From Streptosporangiaceae bacterium (GTDB lineage Bacteria > Actinomycetota > Actinomycetes > Streptosporangiales > Streptosporangiaceae), in contig JAICWX010000365.1 in assembly GCA_025934635.1 (NCBI GenBank), positions 1 through 8,169 of the forward strand: a DNA stretch of 8,169 bases. Direction: 5' to 3'. Of this stretch, positions 1-6,440 are shown piece by piece. The position numbers and the translations under genes are program-made. Within the stretch, counting starts at the first letter, position 1. Every line of letters begins with the position of its first letter. The notes under the pieces were generated by a model, which was given only the letters and a program-made list of their open reading frames with translations, was not told the DNA's origin and searched no databases.

Positions 1-1
1 C

Positions 2-3000
2 GGCGACATGGCCTTCATGCTGGCCGACCTGGCCCGCGCGGCCGGGGAGATCCAGGACAGCCTGAGCGGCCAGGGCGCCGAGCTCCGGGCGGCCAGCCTG
101 CAGACCGGGCGGCAGGCGGCCGACGTCCGGCTGATCCGCGAAGAGCTCGCGGTCATCGAGCAGCGCGCCCGCCAGTGGCAGCCGGAACCGGCCGGTCCCG
201 GGGAGCCGGGCACCCGCTGGGCCGGCTGCCCGTACCGCGGGCTGCTCCCCTACGACCAGGCCCATGAGGCGGTGTTCCGCGGCCGGGAACGGCTCACCGC
301 GGAGCTGGCGGGCAAGCTGGCCGGGACCGGGATCGTCATGGTCACCGGGGCGTCGGGGGCCGGCAAGACCTCGCTGCTGCAAGCCGGGCTGGTGCCCGCG
401 CTGGCCCGGGGCGTCCAGGTACCCGGCTCGCCGGCCTGGCCGGTGATCAGCCTCACCGTCAGCGCCCGCCCGCTGGCCGACCTGGCGGCCGCGCTGGCGC
501 CGCTGGACGGCCGGGATCCGGCCGCGATCCGGGACCGGCTGGCCGCCGCGCCCGGCGAGGCACACCAGCTGATCCGCGAGATCACCGCCGCGGCGGGCGA
601 CGCCGCCCGGCTGGTGCTGATCATCGACCAGTTCGAGCAGGTCTTCGCGGCGGACGGCCCGGACGAGAGGCGGGAGCGGGCGGCGTTCATCGACGCGGTC
701 GGCGCCGCGGCGACCCGCCCGGCCGGACTGCGCGGCGAGGCTCCGGCCCGGGTGGTGATCGCGGTCCGCGGGGACCACTGGGACCGCTGCGCCGCGTACA
801 GCCAGCTCGTCCGGGTCATGGAGCACTCGGCGCTGGTGGTCGGCCCGATGCCGCCGGACGGCCTGCGCCGGGCGATCGCGGGTCCGGCCCAGGCGAGCGG
901 GGTCCGCGTCGAGAGCGCTCTCATCGACGCCGTCGTGGCCGACGCGCACGCGGCCGGACCGGGCGCGGTGCTGCCGCTGGTCTCCCAGGCACTGGCGCTG
1001 ACCTGGGAAAACCGTGACGGTGAGGAGCTGACCCGGGCCGGCTACGAGCGGGCAGGCCGGGTTACCCGGGCGGTCGAGGCCGGCGCCGAGGTGATCTACG
1101 GCGGGCTGCCGGACAAGCAGCAGGCGCTCACCCGGGACCTGCTGCGGCGGATGACGGCCGCCGGCCAGGACGGCAGGCCCGCCCGCCGCCGGATAGCGGT
1201 GGCCGAGCTGCACGCGGGCCTGCCGAAGGGCCAGCGGGCCGACGCCAGCGCGGTGCTCGGCGCGTTCGCCCGCAGGCGCCTGGTGATGATGGACGCGGAC
1301 ACGGCCGAACTCGCGCACGACGTGCTGCTGGAGGCGTGGCCCCGGCTGCGCGGCTGGCTCGAGGAAGACCAGTCCAGCCTGGTCCTGTACGGGCAGCTGG
1401 CCCGGGACGCCGCGCGGTGGCGGCAGGACGGCAAGGATTCCGCGCGGCTGTACCGGGGCGTCCAGCTCGCCGCGGCCCGGGAGGCGGCGCGGGTCTGGGC
1501 CGCGGACCCGGGCCGGTACCCGGCGCTGCCCGCCGCCGAGACGGAGTTCCTGCGGGCCAGCAACCGGGCGGGCACGCGGGGCCGGTGGGGCCGCCGGACG
1601 CTGGCCGGGGCCCTGATGCTGGCGCTCATCGCCGTGCTGGCCGGGGCCGCCCTGGCCGTCAGGTCGGCCCGTGACAGCGCCGCCCGGCAGCGGACCGAGA
1701 GCGTGTCGGTGCGGCTGGCCGGGCAGAGCGCCGGGCTCGAGGCCGCCGACCCGGTCACCGCCGCCCTGCTGGCCGGGGCGGCGTGGCGGATCGCGCCGAC
1801 CGCGCAGGCGCGCTACAGCCTGCTCCAGTCGCTGGCCCAGCCGGTCCGCGGCATCCTGGCGGCGCAGGCGGGCGCGGTCACCGCCGTGGCGGCCGGCCCG
1901 GACGGAAAGACGCTGGCGGCCGGGTACCGGAACGGCACGATCCGGCTGTGGGACGTCGCCACGCACCACCTGATCGGCACCGCGGCCTGGACCGGGGCGC
2001 CGCTGGCGCTGGCGTTCACCGGCGGCGGCAAGGCCCTGGCGGTCGCCGGACCCGCGGCCGTCGGCGCCTGGAATCTCTCGGATCACGCCACGATCACCGC
2101 CCGGCCGCTGGCCGACACGGGCGGAGTGCCTCCCTCCGAGGTAACCGGAGGTCATCCGGTCGCGTTCAGCCCGGACGGCACCACCCTGGCGACCGGCGGG
2201 AAGGACGGGAACGTCCGGCTGTGGGACGTCGCCACCCGGCAGGAGCTCGGCGTGCCGATGAGCTCGGGCCTGGAGCCCGTGCAGGCGGTGACGTTCAGCG
2301 CGGACGGGACCACGCTGGCCGCCGCCAGCAGCGACGGAACCGTCCAGCTGTGGGAGGTGGCCACCCGGCAGGAGGCGGGCACGACGATGACGGCGGGCCC
2401 GGCCGCGGTCGGGGCGCTCGCGTTCACCCCGGATGGGAAGTTCCTCGCGGCCGGCGACGACGGCGGGGACGTCCGGCTGTGGGACGTTGCCACCCACGGC
2501 CAGCGGGGCGCCACCCTGGTGACCGGGGCCCCGGTCAGGGCGCTGTCGTTCAGCGCGGCCGGGACCACGCTCGCCACCGCGGAAGGCGACGGGTCCGCCG
2601 AGCTGTGGTCCTTCGCCACCCACAAGCAGACCGGCGCCACGCTGGCCGGGCCGGGTCCGGGCGGGGTGAGCGCGCTGGCCTTCGGCTCCGGCGTGCTGGC
2701 CGCGGGCGGCGGGACCGGGACCATCGAGCTGTGGGATCCGGCCCGGTTCCGCCAGTCCGCCGGCCCGGTCGCTACCGGCAAGGTGGCAGCAGGCGGGCCG
2801 GCTGCCTTCAGCGCCCGCGGCGATGTCGTCGCGGTGGGCTCGGGGGGCCGGGTCCGGGTGTGGGACGTGCGGGCCGGCCGCCCGGCCGGCCCGGCGATCG
2901 ACGTCCGGCGGGCCGTGACCGGGCTCGCGGTCAGCCCCGACGGCAAGACGCTGGCCGTCATCGCGGACGGCCTGCAGCTGTGGTCGGCGGCGACCGGGCA

Positions 3001-3628
3001 GCGGATCGGCTCCCGGCTGCCCGCGGCGGAGGCGGCCGGCCCGGTGGCCTTCAGCCCGGACGGCGCGCTGGTGGCCGCCATCGGCACGGACGGCCGGGCC
3101 CGGCTCTGGCGCGTGGCCACCCAGTCGGCGGCCGGCTCCGCGGTGAGTGCCGGGCACCAGGAGGCGCTGGCGTTCAGCCCCGGCGGCACGACCTTCGCCA
3201 CGGTGGGGGCCGACGGGACCGCGTCGGTGTGGAGCGTCGCCACCGGTCACCGGATCGGCGTGCCGATGACCGCGGGGAGGCCGGAAGCGACGGCCGGCCA
3301 GACCGCCGCGGTCGCGTTCAGCCCGGACGGGCGCACGCTGGCCACGGCCGGCGCGGACGGGAGCACCCGGCTGTGGGACACCGCCACCCAGCAGGAAATC
3401 GGCACCCCCATGACCGCCGGAGCCGCCCCGGTCTACGCCCTGGCGTTCAGCCCGGGCGGCGCCACGCTGGCCACCACCGCCAGCGGCGCGACCCGGCGGT
3501 GGGACGTGGCCTTCCCGGCCGGCCTGCCGGCCGCCGCCTGCGCCATCGCGGGCCAAAGCCTCACCCCGCGGCAGTGGGCTGGCTACGCTGGGAGCGAGCC
3601 GTTCCAGCAGGTCTGCCCCGCGAGCTAG
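2..3628 (+). CDS. nSTAND1-type NTPase with transmembrane helix and C-terminal WD40 repeats (5' end probably outside window)
   Basis: Probable STAND-class signalling NTPase: such proteins use an NTP-driven conformational switch, with the propeller commonly acting as sensor or scaffold. Numbering from the ATG at 8, I see: an Arg/Glu/Ala-rich, coiled-coil-like segment at about 10-57; the CPYRGLLPYD...VFRGRE entry motif of nSTAND1 modules at about 74-93; Walker A GASGAGKTS at 114-122; Walker B LVLIIDQFEQ at 202-211; AVRGDHW around 252-258; a helical LAHDVLLEAWPRLRGWL stretch; one hydrophobic helix at about 531-551; then about 13 WD40-like repeats from 622 to about 1175, most with a [FV]SPDG turn and an LWD-type end. 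The tail carries Cys1178 and Cys1203. The frame is open back to base 2 with no ribosome binding site before the ATG, so the true start and any effector domain probably lie upstream. The ligand and downstream partner are unknown. Family assignment is firm and function is inferred. Confidence 0.9.
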   Translation, partial: GDMAFMLADLARAAGEIQDSLSGQGAELRAASLQTGRQAADVRLIREELAVIEQRARQWQPEPAGPGEPGTRWAGCPYRGLLPYDQAHEAVFRGRERLTAELAGKLAGTGIVMVTGASGAGKTSLLQAGLVPALARGVQVPGSPAWPVISLTVSARPLADLAAALAPLDGRDPAAIRDRLAAAPGEAHQLIREITAAAGDAARLVLIIDQFEQVFAADGPDERRERAAFIDAVGAAATRPAGLRGEAPARVVIAVRGDHWDRCAAYSQLVRVMEHSALVVGPMPPDGLRRAIAGPAQASGVRVESALIDAVVADAHAAGPGAVLPLVSQALALTWENRDGEELTRAGYERAGRVTRAVEAGAEVIYGGLPDKQQALTRDLLRRMTAAGQDGRPARRRIAVAELHAGLPKGQRADASAVLGAFARRRLVMMDADTAELAHDVLLEAWPRLRGWLEEDQSSLVLYGQLARDAARWRQDGKDSARLYRGVQLAAAREAARVWAADPGRYPALPAAETEFLRASNRAGTRGRWGRRTLAGALMLALIAVLAGAALAVRSARDSAARQRTESVSVRLAGQSAGLEAADPVTAALLAGAAWRIAPTAQARYSLLQSLAQPVRGILAAQAGAVTAVAAGPDGKTLAAGYRNGTIRLWDVATHHLIGTAAWTGAPLALAFTGGGKALAVAGPAAVGAWNLSDHATITARPLADTGGVPPSEVTGGHPVAFSPDGTTLATGGKDGNVRLWDVATRQELGVPMSSGLEPVQAVTFSADGTTLAAASSDGTVQLWEVATRQEAGTTMTAGPAAVGALAFTPDGKFLAAGDDGGDVRLWDVATHGQRGATLVTGAPVRALSFSAAGTTLATAEGDGSAELWSFATHKQTGATLAGPGPGGVSALAFGSGVLAAGGGTGTIELWDPARFRQSAGPVATGKVAAGGPAAFSARGDVVAVGSGGRVRVWDVRAGRPAGPAIDVRRAVTGLAVSPDGKTLAVIADGLQLWSAATGQRIGSRLPAAEAAGPVAFSPDGALVAAIGTDGRARLWRVATQSAAGSAVSAGHQEALAFSPGGTTFATVGADGTASVWSVATGHRIGVPMTAGRPEATAGQTAAVAFSPDGRTLATAGADGSTRLWDTATQQEIGTPMTAGAAPVYALAFSPGGATLATTASGATRRWDVAFPAGLPAAACAIAGQSLTPRQWAGYAGSEPFQQVCPAS

Positions 3629-3657
3629 CCGCCCGCGCCCGGCCGGCCCGCGGGCGG
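3629..3657 (+). terminator. GC-rich hairpin just after the STAND gene stop
   Basis: Perfect 9-base inverted arms, CCGCCCGCG at 3629-3637 and CGCGGGCGG at 3649-3657, enclose an 11-base loop and begin at the base after the TAG stop. There is no T tract, which is common for actinobacterial hairpin terminators but also means it may be a partial terminator or an mRNA-stabilising hairpin. The next start codon is only 17 bases beyond it, so some readthrough into the hydrolase gene is plausible. Stems of this kind arise often by chance in DNA this GC-rich. Confidence 0.45.
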
Positions 3658-3673
3658 GCAGGTTCGCGATCGG

Positions 3674-4744
3674 ATGGTGATCAGCACGTCGTCCTCCGGA
3701 AGGAGAGGCAGGCACTCGGCCTCGAGGCACTCGGCCGTGAGGTCGCGGCGACGGCAGGTCCGGGTGGTGCTGGTGATGCTCGGTGCGGTCTGCGTCATCG
3801 CCGGGGGCACGCTGGCGGGACTGGCCGGAACGGGTTCGGGAGATCAGGGCGCGACGGGCGGCGCCGCGGCCGGCGCCAGCAGCGCGGCGGCGGGCGGCGG
3901 GCGGCTGAACGGGACCTCGCCGGCGCGGGTCGCGGCCTCGCCGGCGTCGCCGCACGCGGCCCGGACAGCGGTCGCGCGCTCCGCCTCGCCCCGGGCGTCC
4001 GCGGCGGGCAAGCTGGACCCGTTCGGCGCGGCCGCCTCCTCCTACCTGGCGGACCGGACCGGGACGGTGCTGGCCGCCGTCTACGACATCGGCACCGGCC
4101 GCCGCTGGGACCTGGGCCAGGGCGCCCCGCAGGCCGAGGCGAGCGTGGTCAAGCTCGATATCCTCGAGACCCTGCTAGCCGAACAGGGCGGCACCGGGCT
4201 GTCGGCCAGCGACCAGTCACTGGCCGGGCAGATGATCGAGGACAGCGACAACGACGCGGCGACGAGCCTGTGGTACGCCGCGGGCGGCCCGGCCCGGATC
4301 GGCTCATTCAACGCCAAGGCCGGCCTGGCCCGCACCACGCCGTCGCCGTGCGTGGTCTGCCAGGGTTTCCCCTGGCCGGGCTGGGGGCTGACGACGAGCA
4401 CCCCGGATGACCAGATTGCCCTGCTCAAGCAGCTGGTCTCGCCCGGCTCGCTGCTCACCAAGGCCGCACGGGATTACGCGCTGTCGCTGATGGAGAACGT
4501 GACACCGAGCCAGCGGTGGGGCGTAACCGGCGGCGTCCCGGCGAGCGTCACGGTGGCCCTGAAGAACGGCTGGCTGCCGCTGAACGGCACGGACAGCGAC
4601 TGGCAGGTCAACAGTGTCGGCTGGATCCACGGCGGCGGCCGTGACTACCTGCTGGCCGTGCTCAGCACCGGGAATCCCAGCTACCGGTACGGCATCGACA
4701 CGATCGACCGGCTAGCGGCCATGGTGTGGCAGGGCATGCGCTGA
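3674..4744 (+). CDS. Membrane-anchored serine hydrolase, beta-lactamase/penicillin-binding-protein fold
   Basis: Likely exported serine hydrolase of the class A beta-lactamase-like superfamily (the PF13354-type 'beta-lactamase enzyme family'), 356 residues. A basic N-terminus (RSRRRQVR) precedes a hydrophobic helix at about residues 29-52, read as an uncleaved anchor or signal peptide, followed by an Ala/Ser/Gly-rich linker to about 115. The catalytic domain shows SVVK (157-160, nucleophile Ser157 and Lys160), SDN (191-193) and KNG (297-299) in place of KTG. The SxxK-to-SDN distance is 34 residues, against about 60 in class A enzymes, and no ExxLN omega-loop motif is visible; a CVVC pair (226-229) lies where that loop would fall. 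Missing the general-base Glu argues against efficient beta-lactam hydrolysis and leaves a cell-wall or other acyl-enzyme role open. The gene follows the STAND gene by 45 bases. The ATG at 3674 has only a weak upstream AGG; no better start is seen. Confidence 0.85.
   Translation: MVISTSSSGRRGRHSASRHSAVRSRRRQVRVVLVMLGAVCVIAGGTLAGLAGTGSGDQGATGGAAAGASSAAAGGGRLNGTSPARVAASPASPHAARTAVARSASPRASAAGKLDPFGAAASSYLADRTGTVLAAVYDIGTGRRWDLGQGAPQAEASVVKLDILETLLAEQGGTGLSASDQSLAGQMIEDSDNDAATSLWYAAGGPARIGSFNAKAGLARTTPSPCVVCQGFPWPGWGLTTSTPDDQIALLKQLVSPGSLLTKAARDYALSLMENVTPSQRWGVTGGVPASVTVALKNGWLPLNGTDSDWQVNSVGWIHGGGRDYLLAVLSTGNPSYRYGIDTIDRLAAMVWQGMR
3710..3736 (+). repeat. Short in-frame tandem repeat in the hydrolase N-terminus
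   Basis: The 12-mer AGGCACTCGGCC occurs at 3710-3721 and again at 3725-3736, separated by TCG, giving a 15-base period. It encodes two successive RHSA units in the cytoplasmic basic region before the membrane helix. The period keeps the frame, so copy-number change would only alter the length of the N-terminal tail. Confidence 0.7.
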
Positions 4745-4842
4745 TCCGGCCCGGCCCAATACGGCCAGCTCGGCGATACGCCAAATTCAGGTGAATGTCA
4801 TATTTGCGCAATCAGCTGAATTCTCCAAGGTGCGGATACCGC

Positions 4843-4871
4843 TTGCCCGGCGGCGACCGGCTGCGTAGCAT
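4843..4871 (+). promoter_or_regulatory. Candidate housekeeping-type promoter for the zinc-ribbon gene
   Basis: TTGCCC (4843-4848) and TAGCAT (4866-4871) are separated by exactly 17 bases and resemble the -35 TTGACA and -10 TANNNT boxes of principal sigma factor promoters. Transcription would begin near 4878 and leave an A+T-rich leader of about 130 bases before the preferred GTG start. This is a pattern match only. Confidence 0.4.
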
Positions 4872-4995
4872 TTACCCCCGGCAATGGACTTGCAATTTAT
4901 CGGCAAGGAATGGGCAAGGGGTGTCCAGAATCGACGGTAATACCATTTTCAGGCCTTTAGTCGCGACAGTTCCGGTATTCCCGCAATGGCCCGCC

Positions 4996-5003
4996 GGGGT
5001 GAG
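4996..5003 (+). promoter_or_regulatory. Ribosome binding site that decides the zinc-ribbon gene start
   Basis: GGGGTGAG is the only Shine-Dalgarno-like purine run here. It lies 6 bases before GTG 5010 and 12 before GTG 5016, but downstream of ATG 4986, which itself has no such site upstream. It therefore favours a GTG start at 5010 or possibly 5016. Confidence 0.5.
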
Positions 5004-5009
5004 CGGGTG

Positions 5010-5612
5010 GTGCGCGTGACCTGCCCCCAGTGCCTGTCCGATACCGGGCCGGACGCGGCCTTCTGCGGCTCGTGCGGGACGCCGGCCGGCTCGGCCAGCC
5101 AGTTCCCCCGGACTCCCGGCGACCAGTACATCCCGAGCGCGGCGTCCGGCCAGCACGGTCCGCCGATGACCGCCCCGCCGCGCGAGTTCCGGCTCGACCT
5201 GCGGCGGCTGAGCCGGGCCGATCAGGCCGTGGGCGGCGCCAGCCTGGTCGTCCTGGTCGCGCTGTTCCTGCCGTGGTTCGGGTTCAGTACGCTCGGCGCC
5301 GGCATCAGCGTCAGCGGCACCAGTGCGCACGGCTACCTGGTCCTGGTGGTGATCACGGCCCTGCTGATCGCCGGGTACCTGCTGCTGCGGTCCGGCTGGG
5401 GCGAGTTTCCCTTCCCGCTGCCGGTCGCGCACGAGGCGCTGCTGCTGGCCGGCACCAGCCTGCAGTTCCTGCTGGTGCTCACCGGCTTCCTGGACGTGCC
5501 GCTGGCCGGGCTCGGCTGGGAGACGGGCGCCTATCTCGCGCTGATCGCCGCGGCGCTGGCCGCGGCGCCGGCGGCGGTGCCCGTCCTGCGCTCCCGCCCG
5601 GGCCGGCGGTGA
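5010..5612 (+). CDS. Zinc-ribbon protein with four predicted transmembrane helices
   Basis: Small membrane protein of unknown function, 200 residues from GTG 5010. The N-terminus carries CPQC-x10-CGSC (Cys5, 8, 19, 22), a four-cysteine zinc-ribbon of the type frequent at the start of bacterial membrane proteins and expected to bind one structural zinc. A flexible Pro/Ser/Gly-rich linker to about residue 58 is followed by hydrophobic segments at about 73-91 (ending LFLPWF), 107-127, 140-162 and 172-192, then a basic tail ending RSRPGRR. There are no catalytic motifs. An in-frame ATG at 4986 would add eight residues (MARRGERV) but lacks a ribosome binding site, so I prefer 5010; GTG 5016 is also possible. 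It appears to be a single-gene unit behind the A+T-rich region, convergent with the AraC-family gene, the two stops being one base apart. The ribbon and topology are clear; the biological role is not recognisable. Confidence 0.85.
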   Translation: MRVTCPQCLSDTGPDAAFCGSCGTPAGSASQFPRTPGDQYIPSAASGQHGPPMTAPPREFRLDLRRLSRADQAVGGASLVVLVALFLPWFGFSTLGAGISVSGTSAHGYLVLVVITALLIAGYLLLRSGWGEFPFPLPVAHEALLLAGTSLQFLLVLTGFLDVPLAGLGWETGAYLALIAAALAAAPAAVPVLRSRPGRR

Positions 5613-5625
5613 GCTAGGCGGCCCG
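5599..5625. terminator. Bidirectional hairpin spanning two convergent stop codons
   Basis: Perfect 7-base arms CGGGCCG (5599-5605) and CGGCCCG (5619-5625) flank a 13-base loop that contains both the TGA of the zinc-ribbon gene (5610-5612) and the reverse-strand TAG of the AraC gene (5614-5616). The position suits a shared terminator for convergent genes. It has no T tract and overlaps both coding ends, and in DNA this GC-rich it could be coincidental. Confidence 0.35.
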
Positions 5626-6372
5626 CTGCCGGGCCAGGGCGGCCGGGGTCAGGCCCGCCAGCCTGCCGCATTCCCTGGTCAGGTGGGCCTGATCGGCGTA
5701 ACCGGCCTGCACGGCGAGACCGGCCAGGTCGAGGCCGTCCGGGTGGTGCGGGCGCTGTGCGAGGGCGTCGATGCGGGAGACGAACCGGCGGAACCTGAGC
5801 ACGCGCTGCAGCGTCTTCGGGCCGTAGCCGACCGCATCGTGGCAGCGGCGGCGCAACTGGCGCGGGCTGAGCCCGACGTCGTCCGCGATGTCCTCGGCGC
5901 GCGCCTGCGGGTCGTGCAGCAGGCGCGCCACCTCGGCCACGGCGGGGTCCAGCCGGGCGGCGCCGGCCAGGGCGCCGGTCACGTCCAGGACACGGGCAGC
6001 GGCGGTCGCGGGGTCGAGCGTGCCGGCCAGCCGGCGCGCGTCGGCCGGCCGCAGGTCCGCCAGGCCGACGCGCTGGTCACGCAGCTCGCTGAGCGGGATC
6101 CCGAGCACGGGGCCACCCGCCGAGGGCCGGAAGCGGGCGCCGAGGATGACCGTTCCCGCCGCCATCGTGGTCGGCACCGGACCCGTATCCGGGCCGGCCA
6201 CGAACGCGCCCCGGCCCTGCGCCCACATCAGGTCGGTGCAGCCGTCGGGCAGCACCAGGCCGGCCCGGTCCTGGTCGCCGGCCACCTGCGCCCACAGGCA
6301 GCTGACGGCGTCCCGCAGCGCGGCGGGAGCAGGCCATTCGACGTAGCCGGGCGGCATGGCTCCGATGTCCAC
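5614..6372 (-). CDS. AraC-family transcriptional regulator with DUF6597-like N-terminal domain
   Basis: Probable DNA-binding regulator, 252 residues from GTG 6372. The N-terminal half resembles the DUF6597 sensor domain, with the characteristic LPDGCTDLMW (41-50) and LGARFRP (77-83) stretches. The C-terminal half is a two-helix-turn-helix AraC domain: first helix-turn-helix around 158-178 (EDIADDVGLSPRQLRRR), linker with GYGPKTLQRVLRFRRF (182-197), and second around 215-245 (LAGLAVQAGYADQAHLTRE ending in the GLTPAAL signature). All expected AraC landmarks are intact. It is divergent from the toroid-like gene across about 68 bases, so control of that gene and of itself is a reasonable inference; the effector is unknown. 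Reverse-strand GTG 6372 has a weak GGACAG in front; ATG 6357 is an alternative but its GGAG lies only two bases away. An ADA-type methyltransferase fusion is excluded by length and lack of the cysteine motif. Confidence 0.9.
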   Translation of the reverse strand: MDIGAMPPGYVEWPAPAALRDAVSCLWAQVAGDQDRAGLVLPDGCTDLMWAQGRGAFVAGPDTGPVPTTMAAGTVILGARFRPSAGGPVLGIPLSELRDQRVGLADLRPADARRLAGTLDPATAAARVLDVTGALAGAARLDPAVAEVARLLHDPQARAEDIADDVGLSPRQLRRRCHDAVGYGPKTLQRVLRFRRFVSRIDALAQRPHHPDGLDLAGLAVQAGYADQAHLTRECGRLAGLTPAALARQRAA

Positions 6373-6407
6373 CTGTCCAGCATGCCACGACGGCCGTTTC
6401 GTTCAAT

Positions 6408-6426
6408 ACGCGCCGGGTGCGCGCGT
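6408..6426. promoter_or_regulatory. Inverted repeat in the divergent intergenic region, possible operator
   Basis: ACGCGC (6408-6413) and GCGCGT (6421-6426) form a perfect 6-base dyad with a 7-base spacer between the divergent AraC-family and toroid-like genes, 15 bases before the preferred ATG at 6441. The location fits an operator or a hairpin over the toroid gene's 5' leader. I could not identify convincing -35/-10 boxes for either gene in these 68 bases. AraC proteins more often bind direct repeats, so its use by the neighbouring regulator is speculative. Confidence 0.25.
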
Positions 6427-6440
6427 GGTGTGCTGGACCG

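Larger units (their letters stand above)
4745..5009. other. A+T-rich intergenic region
   Basis: Between the hydrolase stop and the zinc-ribbon gene lies the least GC-rich part of the window: by hand count about half of the bases in 4781-4980 are A or T, far more than in the coding sequence on either side. It holds one promoter candidate (4843-4871) and a small bulged dyad overlapping its -35 box (CAA 4826-4828, GCGG 4832-4835, CCGC 4839-4842, TTG 4843-4845). Only tiny stems follow the hydrolase stop (for example GGCG-ATA-CGCC near 4772-4782), so no convincing terminator is seen. I do not recognise a riboswitch or small RNA. A 74-codon open frame here (4795-5019) has no family resemblance and no ribosome binding site, and is not called. 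Confidence 0.6.

Noticed and set aside
2152..3243. A 363-codon reverse-strand open frame opposite the WD40 region
   Set aside because: Its periodic sequence only mirrors the WD40 repeats on the other strand; there is no ribosome binding site or family resemblance.
3698..3708. Strong Shine-Dalgarno-like GGAAGGAGAGG inside the hydrolase 5' end
   Set aside because: No start codon lies at a usable distance; the nearest in-frame GTG (3737) is 28 bases on. Probably chance within Arg/Gly codons.
1783..4410. An 875-codon open frame on the + strand, shifted relative to the STAND and hydrolase genes
   Set aside because: Its translation is Arg/Gly/Pro-rich with no domain, it crosses two well-supported genes and the hairpin between them, and long alternative frames are expected in DNA this GC-rich.
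3674..4744. Calling the serine hydrolase a beta-lactam resistance gene
   Set aside because: The class A general-base glutamate motif is not visible and the motif spacing is atypical, so fold similarity alone does not support resistance.
4795..5019. A 74-codon + strand frame in the A+T-rich intergenic region
   Set aside because: It lacks a ribosome binding site, overlaps the candidate promoter and the zinc-ribbon start, and shows no recognisable sequence features.
6417..6440. GTG 6417 as start of the toroid-like protein
   Set aside because: It adds eight residues unlike the rest of the protein, lies within the inverted repeat of the divergent region and has no upstream ribosome binding site; ATG 6441 is preferred.
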